DNA of 56,953 nucleotides. It comes from Caldanaerobius fijiensis DSM 17918. GTDB taxonomy: Bacteria > Bacillota > Thermoanaerobacteria > Thermoanaerobacterales > Caldanaerobiaceae. The notes below the pieces were generated by a model. It did not search any database. It saw only the letters and a program-made list of their open reading frames with translations, and had not been told where the DNA came from. The stretch is from positions 17,373-74,325 of the forward strand of contig NZ_FQVH01000008.1 in assembly GCF_900129075.1 (NCBI RefSeq), read 5' to 3'. A program made the position numbers and the translations under genes. Below, piece by piece: positions 56,297 to 56,953 of this stretch (positions within the stretch are counted from its first letter, which is position 1; every line of letters starts with the position of its first letter).

Positions 56297-56340
56297 GATA
56301 GGCTACACAGAATACTGTGTATGCTCTATCTTTTATTTTT
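56297..56340 (+). terminator. Intrinsic terminator of the two-gene operon
   Basis: A long hairpin (GATAGGC...TACACAG pairing with CTGTGTA...GCTCTATC; tacacag 56304-56310 with ctgtgta 56315-56321) is followed by TTTTATTTTT at 56331-56340. This is a textbook Rho-independent terminator on the plus strand. Confidence 0.85.
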
Positions 56341-56950
56341 ATACATACGTAAATAATTTATAGGAAATAAGAGCATTCCTGTAATGATTTAAAATGGGCG
56401 AAAATGAGCCAAAACGAACTTTAAAAAAATAAGTACTTCTCTTTTCTTCACTCTCTTGTTTTAAAGTTTCTCCTAAATCCTTAACGATTTTCCAGATCGT
56501 CATTGTACTGATATTGGAAAATAGTTGGCTTAAAGTTTCGGCAACGCGCCTGAAGGACATCTCCGTATTCAATTTCACTGCTATCTCTCTTAACCTTGGA
56601 GTTATCTTTGCCCTTATTGGCCGACCCAATAGATCATCCAACAAAAACCTGGTCTCACCTGTCTTTTTGTTTCTGTAAAGGCGTCTTCTACTATATGTAA
56701 ATTCGCCAAAGGTGCTTATAGCATCTTTTTCCCTGAATCCTATTACTTCCCGGGTTTCACGGTCGCGTTCATTCATCAAACGTGTATCCATTTGCTCCAG
56801 TGCCCATATGAAAATCTGGTTACAAACTTGTTGGCAGAGTTCATATACTCCTTTTTCGAGTTCATAAAAATCTTTGCTTTCATTGATTATTTTTATTAAT
56901 CCGTTACAAAAAAGAAGGACTGCACCTACTATGTGTCGAATATTTAACAT
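56339..56950 (-). pseudogene. ISLre2-type transposase, 3'-truncated
   Basis: N-terminal about 170 residues match the ISLre2 (UPF0236) transposase pattern: YELEKGVYELCQQVCNQIF, ERDRETREVIGFREKDAIST, FGEFTYSRRRLYRNKKTGET, LLGRPIRAKITPRLREIAV and the helix-turn-helix-like SFRRVAETLSQLF with TMTIWKIVKDLGETL. These proteins are normally well over 400 residues with acidic catalytic residues further on. Here the family similarity stops near residue 171 (about 56437) and a short unrelated tail follows, so the catalytic part is missing. The start ATG at 56950 is three bases from the window edge and the true start could lie outside. Confidence 0.8.
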
Positions 56951-56953
56951 AAG
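56341..56953 (-). mobile_element. Remnant of an ISLre2-family insertion sequence
   Basis: The truncated transposase gene plus about 95 bases of non-family sequence (56341-56436) that may be the element's terminal region left after an internal deletion. That stretch contains GGGCGAAAATGAGCC and AACGAACTTT, weakly echoed near 54714-54792. Element ends and target duplications cannot be defined because the other side lies outside the window. Confidence 0.55.

Overview
The window comes from a low-to-moderate GC, Gram-positive, probably thermophilic anaerobe of the Thermoanaerobacterales/Clostridia type. The evidence is a PolC-type replicase, CodY, HslUV, an MEP-pathway cassette inside the rpsB-tsf-pyrH-frr-uppS-cdsA-dxr-rseP-ispG-polC string, a single giant fla/che operon carrying CheC, CheD and FliY, a type I-B-like CRISPR repeat and an ISLre2-type transposase. 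The genus is not fixed by the sequence; a Caldanaerobius- or Thermoanaerobacterium-like organism is my guess.

Layout. (1) 1-294: the end of a CRISPR array (five 30-nt repeats, 36-37 nt spacers, no cas genes here), followed by an AT-rich flank that is probably its leader. (2) 619-12908, minus strand: an information-processing and envelope operon in the conserved clostridial order, with a family-2 glycosyltransferase inserted between ispG and polC. A 50-nt perfect palindrome at the tsf end marks a terminator, pyrH appears to have its own promoter, and rpsB has a promoter plus a structured leader of about 100 nt. (3) 13034-40591, minus strand: 34 tightly packed or overlapping motility and chemotaxis genes from flgB to fapA. 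They encode rod, MS-ring, switch, export apparatus, hook, stator, FlhF/FlhG, PilZ, CheA/W/C/D/Y and the flagellar sigma factor. CheB, CheR, receptors, flagellin and late hook/filament genes are absent here. (4) 40754-46741, minus strand: codY, hslU, hslV, topA and dprA with recognisable promoters and a terminator, and divergent rnhB on the plus strand. (5) 47569-54474, minus strand: an accessory glycan cluster with a GH38 alpha-mannosidase, a large unassigned glycoside-hydrolase-like protein and a PHP-domain phosphoesterase, with a strong promoter flanked by two inverted repeats. (6) 54780-56340, plus strand: an AT-rich two-gene operon encoding a papain/C39-like cysteine-protease-like protein without a signal peptide and an exported single-pass membrane protein, with a catabolite-repression-like operator over its -35 box and its own terminator. 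(7) 56339-56953: a broken ISLre2-type transposase at the window edge.

Start sites: throughout, the ribosome-binding site is typically (A/G)GGTG followed by six bases and then ATG, TTG or GTG. The GTG of the binding site itself therefore often lies in frame nine bases upstream of the real start. I chose starts accordingly, so many are a few codons inside the longest open frame.

The most unusual parts are the protease-like/membrane-protein operon beside the IS remnant, the unassigned glycosidase with its operator architecture, the candidate rpsB leader, the 50-nt palindrome at tsf/pyrH and an orphan ribosome-binding site upstream of fliL.
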